64,000 bases of DNA from DASZIT01 sp963819695 (GCA_963819695.1 CAWFXD010000001.1:682001-746000); one strand, 5' to 3'; shown: positions 42,779 to 51,396, numbered from the stretch's first letter. The notes: generated by a model from the letters alone, not told the origin. A program made the numbers and translations.

Positions 42779-43591
42779 ATGGAACTCGGGCTGGCGGGTG
42801 CCACCGCGGTGGTGAACGGCGGCACCCGGGGCATGGGCCGGGCGGCGGCGGAGAGCCTGGCTCAAGAGGGCGCCCGGGTCGCGGTGCTGGCCCGGACCCA
42901 AGCGGCTTTGGATGAGACGGTCGAGGTTCTCATGTCGCTCGGGTCGCCCGACGCGGTGGGTATCTCCACCGACCTGACGTCCCGGGAGGCGGTGGACCGC
43001 GCCTTTGCCTCGGTGGGTGAGCGGTGGGGCTCGCTCAACGTGCTGGTCAACGCCGCCGGGCCGGTCGGCGTGGGGATCGGGGGATTCGAAACCATCGACG
43101 ACGACGAGTGGCTCGCGACCTTTGACATCGGCACCCTCAGCGTGGCCCGCTGCGTACGGGCGGCACTGCCACTGATGCGCCCGGCCCCGTGGGGACGCAT
43201 CGTGAACATCTCCGCGCACTCGACCAAGCGGCAGTCGGCGGAGCTGGTCGCCTACACCGCGGCCAAGGCGGCTCTCACCAGCTTGAGCAAGAACCTGTCG
43301 GCGTCCCTGGCTCCCGACGGGATACTGGTCAACACGGTGTCTCCGGGGTCGTTCCTCTCCGAGGGCCTGAAGGGGTACCTCCGGGCGCTCCCGCCCGAAC
43401 GAGGAGTCGACGCGGAGAGCCTGGTCGACGCCATGCGGGTGATCAGCGAGGATTTCGGCCATCCGGCCCATCTGGGACGGGCGGCCGACCCCCGGGAGAT
43501 CGGTCCCCTGATCGCCTTCCTCTGCTCCCGGGCCAACACCTATATGACCGGGGCCAACCTGAACATCGACGGCGGGTCCGACTTCACCTGA
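42779..43591 (+). CDS. SDR-family oxidoreductase
   Basis: 270-residue short-chain dehydrogenase. NGGTRGMGRAAAESLAQEG binds the nucleotide, VNAAGP follows, then catalytic serine in NISAHSTKRQ and YTAAKAALTS with the Y-x-x-x-K pair. GGSDFT closes the fold. It probably oxidises a hydroxyacyl-CoA or ring alcohol. ATG 42779, 51 bases after the preceding stop; followed by a strong hairpin. Confidence 0.9.
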   Translation: MELGLAGATAVVNGGTRGMGRAAAESLAQEGARVAVLARTQAALDETVEVLMSLGSPDAVGISTDLTSREAVDRAFASVGERWGSLNVLVNAAGPVGVGIGGFETIDDDEWLATFDIGTLSVARCVRAALPLMRPAPWGRIVNISAHSTKRQSAELVAYTAAKAALTSLSKNLSASLAPDGILVNTVSPGSFLSEGLKGYLRALPPERGVDAESLVDAMRVISEDFGHPAHLGRAADPREIGPLIAFLCSRANTYMTGANLNIDGGSDFT

Positions 43592-43599
43592 CCGGCGGG

Positions 43600-43622
43600 G
43601 GCACCGGGGTCCCCCCGGTGCC
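43600..43622. terminator. Strong GC hairpin after SDR gene
   Basis: GGCACCGGGG-TCC-CCCCGGTGCC: a perfect ten-base stem with a three-base loop, nine bases after the SDR stop. No T-tract. It is the most stable hairpin I noticed in the window. Confidence 0.65.
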
Positions 43623-43656
43623 GAGCGCCGCCGACGGCGCCGGTAGGGTCCATCGA

Positions 43657-44055
43657 GTGGCCGGCGCCGAACCAACCTCGGACCCTCTCTACGTGGACGC
43701 GCTTCGGGCCAGGCTGGCTCGGGTGATGGCCTTGCGGGCGGATCTCGAAAGCGAGCTCGAGGCCATCGCCGAGTCGACCTCCTCGGTGCCCGACGACGAG
43801 CACGACCCCGAAGGGTCGACGGTCGGCTACGAGCGAGCCCGGGTGAGTGCACTCTTGGCCCGCGCCCATGAGGAGATCGAGGACCTGGAGGCGGCTCTGG
43901 AGCGGGTGGCCGCCGAGACCTACGAACGGTGTGCGAGTTGCGGTGCGGAGATCGGGCGCGAGCGACTGGTGGCCTTGCCCGCCGCCACCCGGTGTGTGGC
44001 CTGTACGGCTCAGACGCCGTCCCACAGACCGACCGGTGCCTCGCCCAACCGGTAG
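43657..44055 (+). CDS. DksA/TraR-type C4 zinc-finger protein
   Basis: 132-residue protein with a charged helical region (RARLARVMALRADLESELE, then ARAHEEIEDLEAALERVA), which looks like a coiled coil, and a C4 finger CASCGAEIGRERL...CVAC. Such proteins bind the RNA polymerase secondary channel or act as small regulators. GTG start at 43657. Its last 46 bases overlap the 3' end of the convergent SnoaL gene. Confidence 0.8.
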   Translation: MAGAEPTSDPLYVDALRARLARVMALRADLESELEAIAESTSSVPDDEHDPEGSTVGYERARVSALLARAHEEIEDLEAALERVAAETYERCASCGAEIGRERLVALPAATRCVACTAQTPSHRPTGASPNR

Positions 44056-44570
44056 TGACCAGGGGCGCGCTCGCCGGAGGCCGCCTGCTCGAGCCGCTTC
44101 TGCATGCCCGGGGTGAGGGTGCCGGCCGCGATCATCTCCATGAAGGTGGCGGTGGCGTTCCCGACATCGAAGAAGTCACGTTGCCAGCCCCACCGGAAGT
44201 TCCCGGCGTACTGGAACCAGCTGCCGCCCAACCCGGCGATCTCGTAGTGGCTCCCGTCCGGCCGGGTGGCGTCGGCGATCTGCCTCCACAGACCCAGTAC
44301 CTCTCCCTGGACGTCGTCGATGAGGACCCGCTGATAGGGGTAGGTCCACCCACCGAGCCCCTCCATCTCCAGGCCCACCGCGTACTCGCGGATCTGATCC
44401 CGGCCGACGGCCATGAACTCGTCCTTGGGCCCGACGTTCCACCCGTAGGTGGCGTCTTCGGTGTAGAGATCGGCCAGCGGCAGCCAGTCGAGCGCCTCTT
44501 CGCAGCGGCGGTTGGTCTCCGTCCACCGTTGCATCATTTCTTCGAGCTCGGCCCGTGGGTATGACGGCAT
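44010..44570 (-). CDS. SnoaL-like/NTF2-fold protein
   Basis: 186-residue protein with a cone-fold pattern: ELEEMMQRWTETNRRCEEAL, DWLPLADLYTEDATYGWN, then FMAVGRDQIREYAVG. Family members are ring hydratases, isomerases or binding proteins. ATG 44570 (MPSYPRAELEEMM) is preferred to 44603 because GAGGAG lies ten bases upstream of it. Last gene of a minus-strand operon (45993, 45406, 44616, 44010). It ends inside the convergent DksA-like gene. Confidence 0.75.
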   Translation of the reverse strand: MPSYPRAELEEMMQRWTETNRRCEEALDWLPLADLYTEDATYGWNVGPKDEFMAVGRDQIREYAVGLEMEGLGGWTYPYQRVLIDDVQGEVLGLWRQIADATRPDGSHYEIAGLGGSWFQYAGNFRWGWQRDFFDVGNATATFMEMIAAGTLTPGMQKRLEQAASGERAPGHYRLGEAPVGLWDGV

Positions 44571-44615
44571 GGGTTCAGTTCTCCTCGTCGACGTTTGATG
44601 CAATGCTCGCCATGG

Positions 44616-45401
44616 TCATGGCTCGATCTCGCGAATCGGTGCTTCCGGTTGCAGCTCGATGGTGGTGGCATGGGTGCCGCGGGGCAGCGTAACCGCGGCC
44701 ACGATGGCCTGGGCCACGCCCTGGGGCCGCATGAGGTTGGAGTGCCGGCCGAATCCCCATGAAACCCACTGTTCGATCACCTCGGCGGTGACGTCGGGGT
44801 CCCAGTCCATTCCCATCCCGGTCAGGGTGGGGCCGGGACGGACGATGGTGGCCCGGACGCCGCTCCCCTCGAGCTCCATCTGCAGCGAACGGGCGTAGCC
44901 TTCGAGGCCCCACTTGGAGGTCACGTAGGCGGCCATCGACGGCCGGGGCGACACGGCCACGTCGGAGGTCACGAAGACGACGTCGCCCCGGCCCCGTTCG
45001 GTCATCTCCGGGAGCATGGCCAGGATCAATCGGTGGGTGCCGGCCACATTGACCCCGAGGACCCGCTCAAATGAGTCGGCATCGGTGTCGAGGACGCTGC
45101 CCGGCCGGTTCTCCGCCGCGCTGGAGACCAGGATCTCCACGTTCCCGAGGGTATCGGTCGCCGCGGCGGCGAACCGCTTGATGGAATCACCGTCGGCCAG
45201 ATCGAGGTGGATGGCGAAGGCATCGCCACCGTTGGCCCGGATCTCCGCGGCGGTGTCCTCACACTCCGACACCCGTCGGGCGCCCAGCACCACCGGGTGG
45301 CCGAGGTCGGCGATGGCGATGGCCGTCGCCCGCCCGATGCCGGACGACGCACCGGTCACCACCGCCGGCCGGAGCTCGGGATGGGGCGCGAACCGGGACA
45401 T
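44616..45401 (-). CDS. SDR-family oxidoreductase
   Basis: 261-residue SDR. AVVTGASSGIGRATAIAIAD, LVSSAAENRPG (serines where NNAG is usual), catalytic serine in VFVTSDVAVSPRPSMAAYVT and YVTSKWGLEGYARSL. C-terminal GTHATTIELQPEAPIREIEP differs from the common GG(x)G ending, so it belongs to the cD/“classical” unknown-substrate group. It starts four bases after the TetR stop, so both are co-transcribed. Confidence 0.88.
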   Translation of the reverse strand: MSRFAPHPELRPAVVTGASSGIGRATAIAIADLGHPVVLGARRVSECEDTAAEIRANGGDAFAIHLDLADGDSIKRFAAAATDTLGNVEILVSSAAENRPGSVLDTDADSFERVLGVNVAGTHRLILAMLPEMTERGRGDVVFVTSDVAVSPRPSMAAYVTSKWGLEGYARSLQMELEGSGVRATIVRPGPTLTGMGMDWDPDVTAEVIEQWVSWGFGRHSNLMRPQGVAQAIVAAVTLPRGTHATTIELQPEAPIREIEP

Positions 45402-45405
45402 CAGC

Positions 45406-45996
45406 TCACCCCTTCGCGCCGGTGCCGGTCATCAGCCCGGCCGCCTCCGCCACGAAGCCGGGAACCTCGGCATAGGTCATGTGCCCCATGCCCGCCATCA
45501 GCAGCGCCCCCGAGTAGGTGGTCTCGAGCACCCGTACGACGGTCGGGTCGATCCCCGGACCCAGTGCGGCCACGATCCGCTGATGGATCACCGCGCCGAT
45601 CCGGTCCCGCAGGTGTCTCACGTCGGGGGTGGCGCTGAGCAGCGCGGTGGTACAGGCACCGACCAGGTCGGGGCTCTCGGTGGTCAGCAGCACCATCATC
45701 CGGACGGTCTTGGCCAACCGATCGACCATCGGCCCGTCGGAGGTGATGTCCACCGGGGGCAGCGCCGCCATCCGCCGCCAGAGGAGCTCGGCCAGCAGAT
45801 GGTCCTTGGAGCTGAAGTAGTTGTAGGCGGTGGCCGGGGCCACGCCGGCTCGGCGGGCGACGTTCCGGACGGTCAGGCCGGCGTAGCCGTCCTCGTCGAC
45901 TTCGGCGGCGGTGGCGTCGACCAGTTGCTGGACCACTTCGGCCTGGCGCTCGGTCAGGCGCCTCCGGGTGGCCTCGAGCACCGGCGCATCGGTCAT
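45406..45996 (-). CDS. TetR-family transcriptional regulator
   Basis: 196-residue regulator. Helix-turn-helix TVRNVARRAGVAPATAYNYF (near residues 41-60) followed by SSKDHLLAELLWRR. ATG 45996 overlaps the stop of the upstream hypothetical gene. Unlike the other TetR genes here it sits inside an operon (second of four). A GACACCTGTC-type palindrome near the operon start (46754-46768) is a candidate operator. Confidence 0.88.
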   Translation of the reverse strand: MTDAPVLEATRRRLTERQAEVVQQLVDATAAEVDEDGYAGLTVRNVARRAGVAPATAYNYFSSKDHLLAELLWRRMAALPPVDITSDGPMVDRLAKTVRMMVLLTTESPDLVGACTTALLSATPDVRHLRDRIGAVIHQRIVAALGPGIDPTVVRVLETTYSGALLMAGMGHMTYAEVPGFVAEAAGLMTGTGAKG

Positions 45997-46736
45997 GCCG
46001 GACCCGATGGGCTCGGGACATGGGGTGTCCCGTCGCGCATGGGGGGGAATTCGAAGCTGGCGGCGGTCGTCATCCGGGTGATCTTGGTGATGTCGGCCTC
46101 CTCCAGGGTCTCGTTGTCCTCGTCGATGATCAGCTCCCACCGGCAATGGGGGGAACGACCGGTGGGCACTCTCGGCGGCCGGTGAACATGGCGGATGTGG
46201 GCCTTCGGGTTGATGGCCTGGGCGGTGACATCGAAGGTCCCGTCCTCGATGTGATGGCACATGCTGGTCACCATCTTGTCGCCGAACGGCTCGACGTCCA
46301 TCAGGGCGCCGCAGTACGCGAGTTCGAAGAAACCGTGCCTTTCGTCCACCACTTCGTAGCGGACGTCGAGGTAGTGATGAGGGAATCCGGGGTCGAGTTG
46401 GAGCACCTTGAAGATGGCCTCCACATCGTTGCCCTCGATGCCCATGATCTTGCGGAGGCGGTCGCCGTAGACGGGGCTCGCCCCCCGCCATTCCTCGATG
46501 GCCAGCCGCTCCATCTCTTGCATCCCGTGCGAGATGCCGATCGCCGCACACATGGAGCGGTCGAGAATGTGGACGGCCTGCGCGTACTCGCGCACCAGCC
46601 GGACGAGTGCCTCCCTCGACAGATCCTCGTACTGGAAATCCGCAATGAACTCGCCGGAATAGTCGGCGAGGCCGGCACGGACAGGGTCTTCGTCCCCCTC
46701 CGACCCGACGGGCAGATCCACATTGCGGGGAGTCAC
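45993..46736 (-). CDS. DUF6125/ATC-hydrolase-like protein
   Basis: 247-residue protein of uncertain function. The N-terminal helices YEDLSREALVRLVREYAQAV and GISHGMQEMERLAIEEWRGA, with late CRWELIIDEDNETL, resemble L-2-amino-thiazoline-4-carboxylate hydrolase-like (DUF6125) proteins; this is a weak, pattern-based call. GTG start at 46736 lies shortly after a TGTAAT -10 read on the minus strand. First gene of the operon that includes TetR, SDR and SnoaL genes. Confidence 0.65.
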   Translation of the reverse strand: MTPRNVDLPVGSEGDEDPVRAGLADYSGEFIADFQYEDLSREALVRLVREYAQAVHILDRSMCAAIGISHGMQEMERLAIEEWRGASPVYGDRLRKIMGIEGNDVEAIFKVLQLDPGFPHHYLDVRYEVVDERHGFFELAYCGALMDVEPFGDKMVTSMCHHIEDGTFDVTAQAINPKAHIRHVHRPPRVPTGRSPHCRWELIIDEDNETLEEADITKITRMTTAASFEFPPMRDGTPHVPSPSGPA

Positions 46737-46744
46737 GTGTCCAC

Positions 46745-46768
46745 ATTACATTCCAGACACCTGTCCAA
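46745..46768. promoter_or_regulatory. Minus-strand promoter and GACACCTGTC palindrome
   Basis: TGTAAT (46750-46745 on the minus strand) is a -10 eight bases from the GTG at 46736. CCAGACACCTGTCCA (46754-46768) is a near-palindrome upstream of it, and GTGTC/GACAC arms (46737-46741, 46756-46760) flank the -10. Candidate operator for the operon's TetR. Confidence 0.45.
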
Positions 46769-46909
46769 ATCGAGTGGCGATCCGAGGTCGCGATCCGGCG
46801 TGAGCGAGAGTGAGACCCGAGATGACCCATCCACCGGATGAACCCACGTCATCCCGGTCTCCGGGCATGGCCCGGCGCCACCCCACCGAGCCGTCATGAG
46901 CCCCGGACG

Positions 46910-47674
46910 GTGACCGATCACCGCATCGACGTGGCGGACGGCGACGGTGTCCGGGTTATCGCCTTCGACCGGCCGGAGGTCCGCAACGCCTTCGACGTCT
47001 TGATGTACGGGGCGGTCTCCGCCGCGCTGGACGGTGCGTCGTCGGACGACACCATCCACGCGGTCGTCCTCACCGGGCGGGGCGAGGGGTTCACCTCCGG
47101 CCAGGATCTCCACGAGATGGCCGCCATCGCCACCGGCGCCGCCGGGCCCGAAGCCGGGAAGGGCTTTACCCGACTCCTCGACTCCCTGCAGACGTTCGAG
47201 AAGCCGTTGCTGGCCGCGGTGCACGGGGTGGGGGTGGGGCTCGGATTCACCATCCTCGGCCACGTCGACCTGGTGCTGGTGGACGAGACCACCCGCCTGC
47301 GCTGCCCGTTCGCGGAGATGGGTGTGCCACCCGAAGCCGCCAGCAGCCTGTTGCTGCCGGCGCGGATGGGGTGGCAACCGGCGGCGGCCGTCCTGCTGGC
47401 CTCGGAATGGATCTCCGCCCACCAGGCGGTCGAGTACGGGATCGCGTTGCGGGTGGTCCCGGCCGGCACCGTGCTCGAGGAAACCCTGGCGCTGGCCCGG
47501 CGGATCGCCGGCTTTCCTCCCCACGGGGTCAAGGAGATCAAGCGACTGATGATGGATGGTCTCCGTCCGGCCATCGCCGCCGCCCGTCACCGTGAGGACT
47601 CGGCCTTCGCTGCACTGTTCTCCGACCCCGCCAACAATCCCGGAGCCGGACTGAAGTCCGGGCTGCAGGGCTGA
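46910..47674 (+). CDS. Enoyl-CoA delta-isomerase-like crotonase
   Basis: 254-residue crotonase. FDRPEVRNAFDVLM, TSGQDLHEM, and CPFAEMGVPPEAASSLLLPARMG, which resembles the PEG(C)SS...P...MG pattern of delta3,delta2-enoyl-CoA isomerases (ECI2/PECI), so bond migration is more likely than hydration. Start GTG 46910 is taken because the longer frame from 46838 adds non-conserved residues. Six bases before the LLM gene; divergent from the DUF6125 operon. Confidence 0.85.
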   Translation: MTDHRIDVADGDGVRVIAFDRPEVRNAFDVLMYGAVSAALDGASSDDTIHAVVLTGRGEGFTSGQDLHEMAAIATGAAGPEAGKGFTRLLDSLQTFEKPLLAAVHGVGVGLGFTILGHVDLVLVDETTRLRCPFAEMGVPPEAASSLLLPARMGWQPAAAVLLASEWISAHQAVEYGIALRVVPAGTVLEETLALARRIAGFPPHGVKEIKRLMMDGLRPAIAAARHREDSAFAALFSDPANNPGAGLKSGLQG

Positions 47675-47680
47675 GTCATC

Positions 47681-48529
47681 GTGCGGCTCGGGATCACTGC
47701 CTTCCTCACCGACCGGGACATGGCTCCTGCGGATCTGGCCCGGGCCGTCGAGGACCGGGGGTTCGACTCGCTGTACCTGCCCGAGCACACCCACCTTCCG
47801 GTGCGGGCGGACACCCCACCGGCCCTGGTGGAGGGGGTTCACCTCGAGGACTATCGGCGGAGTCTCGATCCGTTCGTGGCCCTGTCCATGGCCGCGGCGG
47901 TGACCTCTCGGATCTCGTTGGGCACCGGCGTGGTCCTGGCTGCCCAGCACGATCCCATCGTCTTGGGAAAGCTGCTGGCCACCCTCGACCACTTGAGCGG
48001 CGGCCGGGTGGTGTTCGGACTTGGGTTCGGTTGGAACCGCGCCGAGGCCAGCGATCACGGGGTGGAGTTCTCCGAGCGGCGAGCCGTCGCCCGCGAGCAC
48101 GTCCTGTGCATGCAGGCGCTGTGGTCCGAGGAGCAGCCCGAGTTCCACGGCACCTACGTCGACCTCGACCCCTGCTGGAGTTGGCCCAAGCCGGTGCAGC
48201 AGCCGCGGGTGCCGACCCTGGTGGGCGGAGGGCCGTACCCCGGCGTGTTCGGGGCCATTGCCGAGTACGCCGACGGTTGGATGCCGATCGGGGGCGCGGG
48301 GTTGAGCGCGGCTCTCCCGGAGCTCCGGAAGGCTTACGAGGCGCGGGGCCGGGACCCGGCGGCCATCCGGGTGGTTCCGTTCGGGACGGTGCCGAGCGAT
48401 CAGAAACTCGCTCACTATGAGGAACTGGGCGTCTATGAGGTGGTGCTCCGGGTCCCCTCGGGTTCGGCGGACGAGATGCTCAAGGTCCTCGATGCCCACT
48501 CCGGATACCTCGAACGGGCGAAGGCATGA
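47681..48529 (+). CDS. LLM class F420-dependent oxidoreductase
   Basis: 282-residue luciferase-like protein. DSLYLPEHTHLPV, SLGTGVVLAAQHDPIVLGK, LSGGRVVFGLGFGWNRAEA and VPTLVGGGPYPGVFGAIAEY are typical of the TIGR03619-type F420 enzymes. GTG start. Middle gene of a tight operon: six bases after the isomerase, ATGA overlap with the hotdog gene. It would reduce or dehydrogenate an intermediate with F420 as hydride carrier. Confidence 0.9.
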   Translation: MRLGITAFLTDRDMAPADLARAVEDRGFDSLYLPEHTHLPVRADTPPALVEGVHLEDYRRSLDPFVALSMAAAVTSRISLGTGVVLAAQHDPIVLGKLLATLDHLSGGRVVFGLGFGWNRAEASDHGVEFSERRAVAREHVLCMQALWSEEQPEFHGTYVDLDPCWSWPKPVQQPRVPTLVGGGPYPGVFGAIAEYADGWMPIGGAGLSAALPELRKAYEARGRDPAAIRVVPFGTVPSDQKLAHYEELGVYEVVLRVPSGSADEMLKVLDAHSGYLERAKA

Positions 48530-49212
48530 CGCCCTCGGGTGACGGCCCGGTGCCGGTTCCGGCCCGGCCGTCGGGCGGCGCCGAGCGCCGGGCCCTGGCC
48601 GAGGCGGTCCGGCGGTTGATGGCCGCCACGGTGACGGCGTTGGCCCCGGCGGAGTTGTTGACCGAGGCGGCCCGCGACCTGTCGTCGGTGGCTGACCGGC
48701 TCGAACGCCACACTCCGGCATGGGATGGGGTGGTTGCCGATCGGTACGCCGATGTCGAGGTCGAATCGGGTCAGACCTTCGATATGGCCGACGTCATGCC
48801 CTTCGATGTGGTGATCGGCCCCTGTAACCCGGCGGCACTGCCGCTGACCATCGAGTTCGAGCCGCCCAAGGCCATCGGTCACGCCGTCTTCACCGCCCCC
48901 TACGAGGGCGCGCCGGGATGCGTGCACGGCGCGGTACTGGCCGGCGCCTTCGATCTGGTTCTCGCCGCCGCCAACGTGATCGGCGGAGCCGCGGGACCGA
49001 CGGTGACCCTTTCCATCCGGTACCTGCATCCGACCGTGATCGACCGCCCGGCCCGCTTCGAAGGGTGGGTCACCTCGATCGAGGGCCGCAGGATCCACAG
49101 CCGAGGCCAGCTGATCCAGGCGGGAGTGGTGACGGTCGAGGCGGTGGGGGAGTTCACCACCATGGACCCATCACGTCTGGCCTCCATGCATCGCCGTGGC
49201 GGAGGCGGTTGA
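48526..49212 (+). CDS. Hotdog-fold thioesterase-like protein
   Basis: 228-residue protein. An N-terminal helical part (ALAEAVRRLMAATVTALAPA) precedes a PaaI/4HBT-type hotdog with GAPGCVHGAVLAGAFDLVLA as the hotdog helix and TLSIRYLHPTVIDRPARFEG as strands. It probably hydrolyses an acyl-CoA or is an acyl-CoA-binding hydratase. ATG overlaps the LLM stop, completing the isomerase-LLM-hotdog operon. Confidence 0.82.
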   Translation: MTPSGDGPVPVPARPSGGAERRALAEAVRRLMAATVTALAPAELLTEAARDLSSVADRLERHTPAWDGVVADRYADVEVESGQTFDMADVMPFDVVIGPCNPAALPLTIEFEPPKAIGHAVFTAPYEGAPGCVHGAVLAGAFDLVLAAANVIGGAAGPTVTLSIRYLHPTVIDRPARFEGWVTSIEGRRIHSRGQLIQAGVVTVEAVGEFTTMDPSRLASMHRRGGGG

Positions 49213-49291
49213 TTTTTCGTAGAGTCATCCTGCGGTCACCTCCGGCAACACTTCATCGTGCTCCCGGTCAAGCCACAGAGGGGGAAGTGTC

Positions 49292-50620
49292 ATGACATCC
49301 ACGTCAACGGTAGGTGGGTCGCCCGGTCGGAGGCGGAGGTTCGCCGTCACCCTGACGGTGGGAGTGCTGGCCACCATCCTGGTCGCCTGCTCGTCCACGG
49401 CCACCCCGGCGGCATCGGGCTCCTCGACCAAGTCGACCATCCCGCCGGCCGCCCTCCAAGACACGACCGGTCTCACCGCCACCACTGTCCGGGTCGGCAA
49501 CGTCTCCACCCAGACCATCGGATTGTTCACCGGAGCCCCCACCGGGCTCCAGGCCTACGCCGACTATGTCAACTCCACCGGAGGGGTCAACGGGCGGAAG
49601 ATCATCGTCGACAGCGCCGACGACGGGTACAACAACGGGGCCAACAACAAGGCCCTCACCCAGGCCGACATCGGCAAGGACTTCGCCATGGTCGGCAGCT
49701 TCTCCCTCAATGACCAGTTCGGCGCCACGGTGCTGGCGGCCAATCCGTCGGTGCCCAACATCGCGGTGTCGCTCAGTTCCGTCGCCAACAACCTGCCGAA
49801 CTCCTTCAGCCCCTCGCCGAACGCGGATGGCTGGCAGCTGGGGCCGCTGGCGTACTTCAAGAACAAGTTCCCCAGCGACATCAAGAACGTCGGTGCCCTG
49901 ATCGCCGACCAGCCGTCGGCCACCGCCACCTGGGCCGGCGAGAAGCTGGCCATGGCCAACCAGGGCTACAACGTCGTCTATGACCCGACCTTCGAGATCA
50001 CCACCACCGATTTCACCCCCTACGTCATCACCATGAGGCAAAAAGGGGTGAAGATCCTCTTCATCGAGCAGATGCCGGAGAACTACGCGGCCGCGGTGCT
50101 CAAGGCCCTGAACCAGCAGAATTACCATCCGGTGGTGGTACTGGGGGCCTCCACCTACAGCGTGGCCCTGGTGGCGGATTCCGGCGGGGCGCCGATCATC
50201 GACGGCGCCTACCTGGAGCAGAACACCTCGCTCTACCTGGGAGAAGACGCGGCCTCCCTCCCGGCAGCCAATCTCTTCCTCAAGTGGGTGCAGACCGCGT
50301 CGCCGGGCTTCAAGCCGGATCTGTACACCCTCTACGGCTGGATCTCCGGCGAGCTGTTCGTGCAGGCCCTCCGGGCTGCGGGCCAGAACCCCACCCGGGG
50401 CTCGGTGCTGCAGGCCCTCCGGTCGGTCAAATCCTTCTCGGCCGACAATCTGATCGCCCCCGCCAATCCGGCCGGCAAACTCCCGGGTAACTGCTACATC
50501 ATCGCTCAGGTCATCAACGCGAAGATCACCCGGGTGGACGACCCCCCCTTCACCAGTTCGACCAATGGCTACAGGTGTGACCAGCCCTACTTCTTCCCTC
50601 CGGGAACCAAGCCTTCCTGA
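49292..50620 (+). CDS. ABC-type branched-chain substrate-binding lipoprotein
   Basis: 442-residue extracytoplasmic solute-binding protein (Peripla_BP_6). The N-terminus RRRRFAVTLTVGVLATIL is a signal peptide ending in a lipobox (LVAC, Cys near residue 33). Mature features include GLQAYADYVNSTGGVNGRK, FAMVGSFSLNDQFGATVL and DGAYLEQNTSLYLG. It delivers a ligand to a LIV-type permease, but no permease gene is in the window. AGAGGGGG stands before the ATG. A second homologue without signal lies at 41603. Confidence 0.9.
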   Translation: MTSTSTVGGSPGRRRRFAVTLTVGVLATILVACSSTATPAASGSSTKSTIPPAALQDTTGLTATTVRVGNVSTQTIGLFTGAPTGLQAYADYVNSTGGVNGRKIIVDSADDGYNNGANNKALTQADIGKDFAMVGSFSLNDQFGATVLAANPSVPNIAVSLSSVANNLPNSFSPSPNADGWQLGPLAYFKNKFPSDIKNVGALIADQPSATATWAGEKLAMANQGYNVVYDPTFEITTTDFTPYVITMRQKGVKILFIEQMPENYAAAVLKALNQQNYHPVVVLGASTYSVALVADSGGAPIIDGAYLEQNTSLYLGEDAASLPAANLFLKWVQTASPGFKPDLYTLYGWISGELFVQALRAAGQNPTRGSVLQALRSVKSFSADNLIAPANPAGKLPGNCYIIAQVINAKITRVDDPPFTSSTNGYRCDQPYFFPPGTKPS

Positions 50621-50631
50621 TCCCGATCGCC

Positions 50632-50650
50632 GACCGGTAGTCTCCCGGTC
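50632..50650. promoter_or_regulatory. GACCGG...CCGGTC palindrome before SRAP gene
   Basis: Six-base arms with a seven-base centre, ending three bases before the SRAP start. TAGTCT (50638-50643) in the centre could be a -10, with little or no leader. Confidence 0.35.
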
Positions 50651-50653
50651 ACC

Positions 50654-51382
50654 ATGTGTGGCCGCATCGCCCTGTACACGGATCCGGACCGGCTGTCCCG
50701 GATCTTCGACGCCCAGCTGGCACTGGGCATCGAGCCTGACGGCCACCCCGTCTACAACGTGCCTCCCACCGAGAGGGTGCTGGGGATCGTGGCCGTCGGC
50801 TCCGGTCCGGACCCCGACGCCCAGCCGGGCCGGGTCATCGAGCCGTTCCGGTGGGGGCTCATCCCGCCGGGGGCCAAGGATGCCAAAGTCGGGAGCCGGA
50901 TGTTCAACGCCCGGGGCGAGACGCTGGCCAGCCGGGCGGCGTTCCGGTCGGCATTCCTCTCCCGACGGGTGGCGGTGGTGGCGGACGGTTTCTACGAATG
51001 GGGGCCCGGTGTCGGGAAGGCGCGTCAGCCCTACTTCTTCCGTCGGGCCGACGGTCAGCCGCTGACCATGGCCGGGCTGTGGGAGCCGTGGCGCCCTCCG
51101 GTCGAAGTCGGCGACACCGGCGATGGCCGGACGGTGCTCACCTGCGCCATCATCACCACCGCGGCGGGCCCGGACATGGAGGGCATCCACGACCGGATGC
51201 CGGTGATCCTCGAAGCCGCCGCACTCGACCCGTGGCTGGATCCGGCCAATCACGATCGGGATGAGCTCGAGGCGATGGTACGGGCATCGCCGATGCAAAC
51301 GCTGCTCCACTATCCGGTGGACCTCCGGGTCGGCAACGTCCGCAACGACGGACCGGAGTTGGTCGAACCCCTCGCCGGCTGA
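50654..51382 (+). CDS. SRAP/HMCES (YedK-like) abasic-site protein
   Basis: 242-residue SRAP protein that crosslinks to abasic sites in single-stranded DNA. After removal of methionine, Cys2 (MCGRIALYT) is the thiazolidine-forming residue. FNARGET (Asn near 85, Glu near 89), GFYEW and GIHDRMPVIL with the active-site histidine are all present. Likely a monocistronic repair gene, unconnected to its catabolic neighbours. Confidence 0.93.
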   Translation: MCGRIALYTDPDRLSRIFDAQLALGIEPDGHPVYNVPPTERVLGIVAVGSGPDPDAQPGRVIEPFRWGLIPPGAKDAKVGSRMFNARGETLASRAAFRSAFLSRRVAVVADGFYEWGPGVGKARQPYFFRRADGQPLTMAGLWEPWRPPVEVGDTGDGRTVLTCAIITTAAGPDMEGIHDRMPVILEAAALDPWLDPANHDRDELEAMVRASPMQTLLHYPVDLRVGNVRNDGPELVEPLAG

Positions 51383-51396
51383 CCGGTATCGCGATT

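Noticed and set aside
46733..48721. 662-codon minus-strand open frame
   Set aside because: Covers the isomerase and LLM genes in antisense. No recognisable domain.
49304..51310. 668-codon minus-strand open frame
   Set aside because: Antisense to the solute-binding lipoprotein and the SRAP gene, both unmistakable. It has no motifs.
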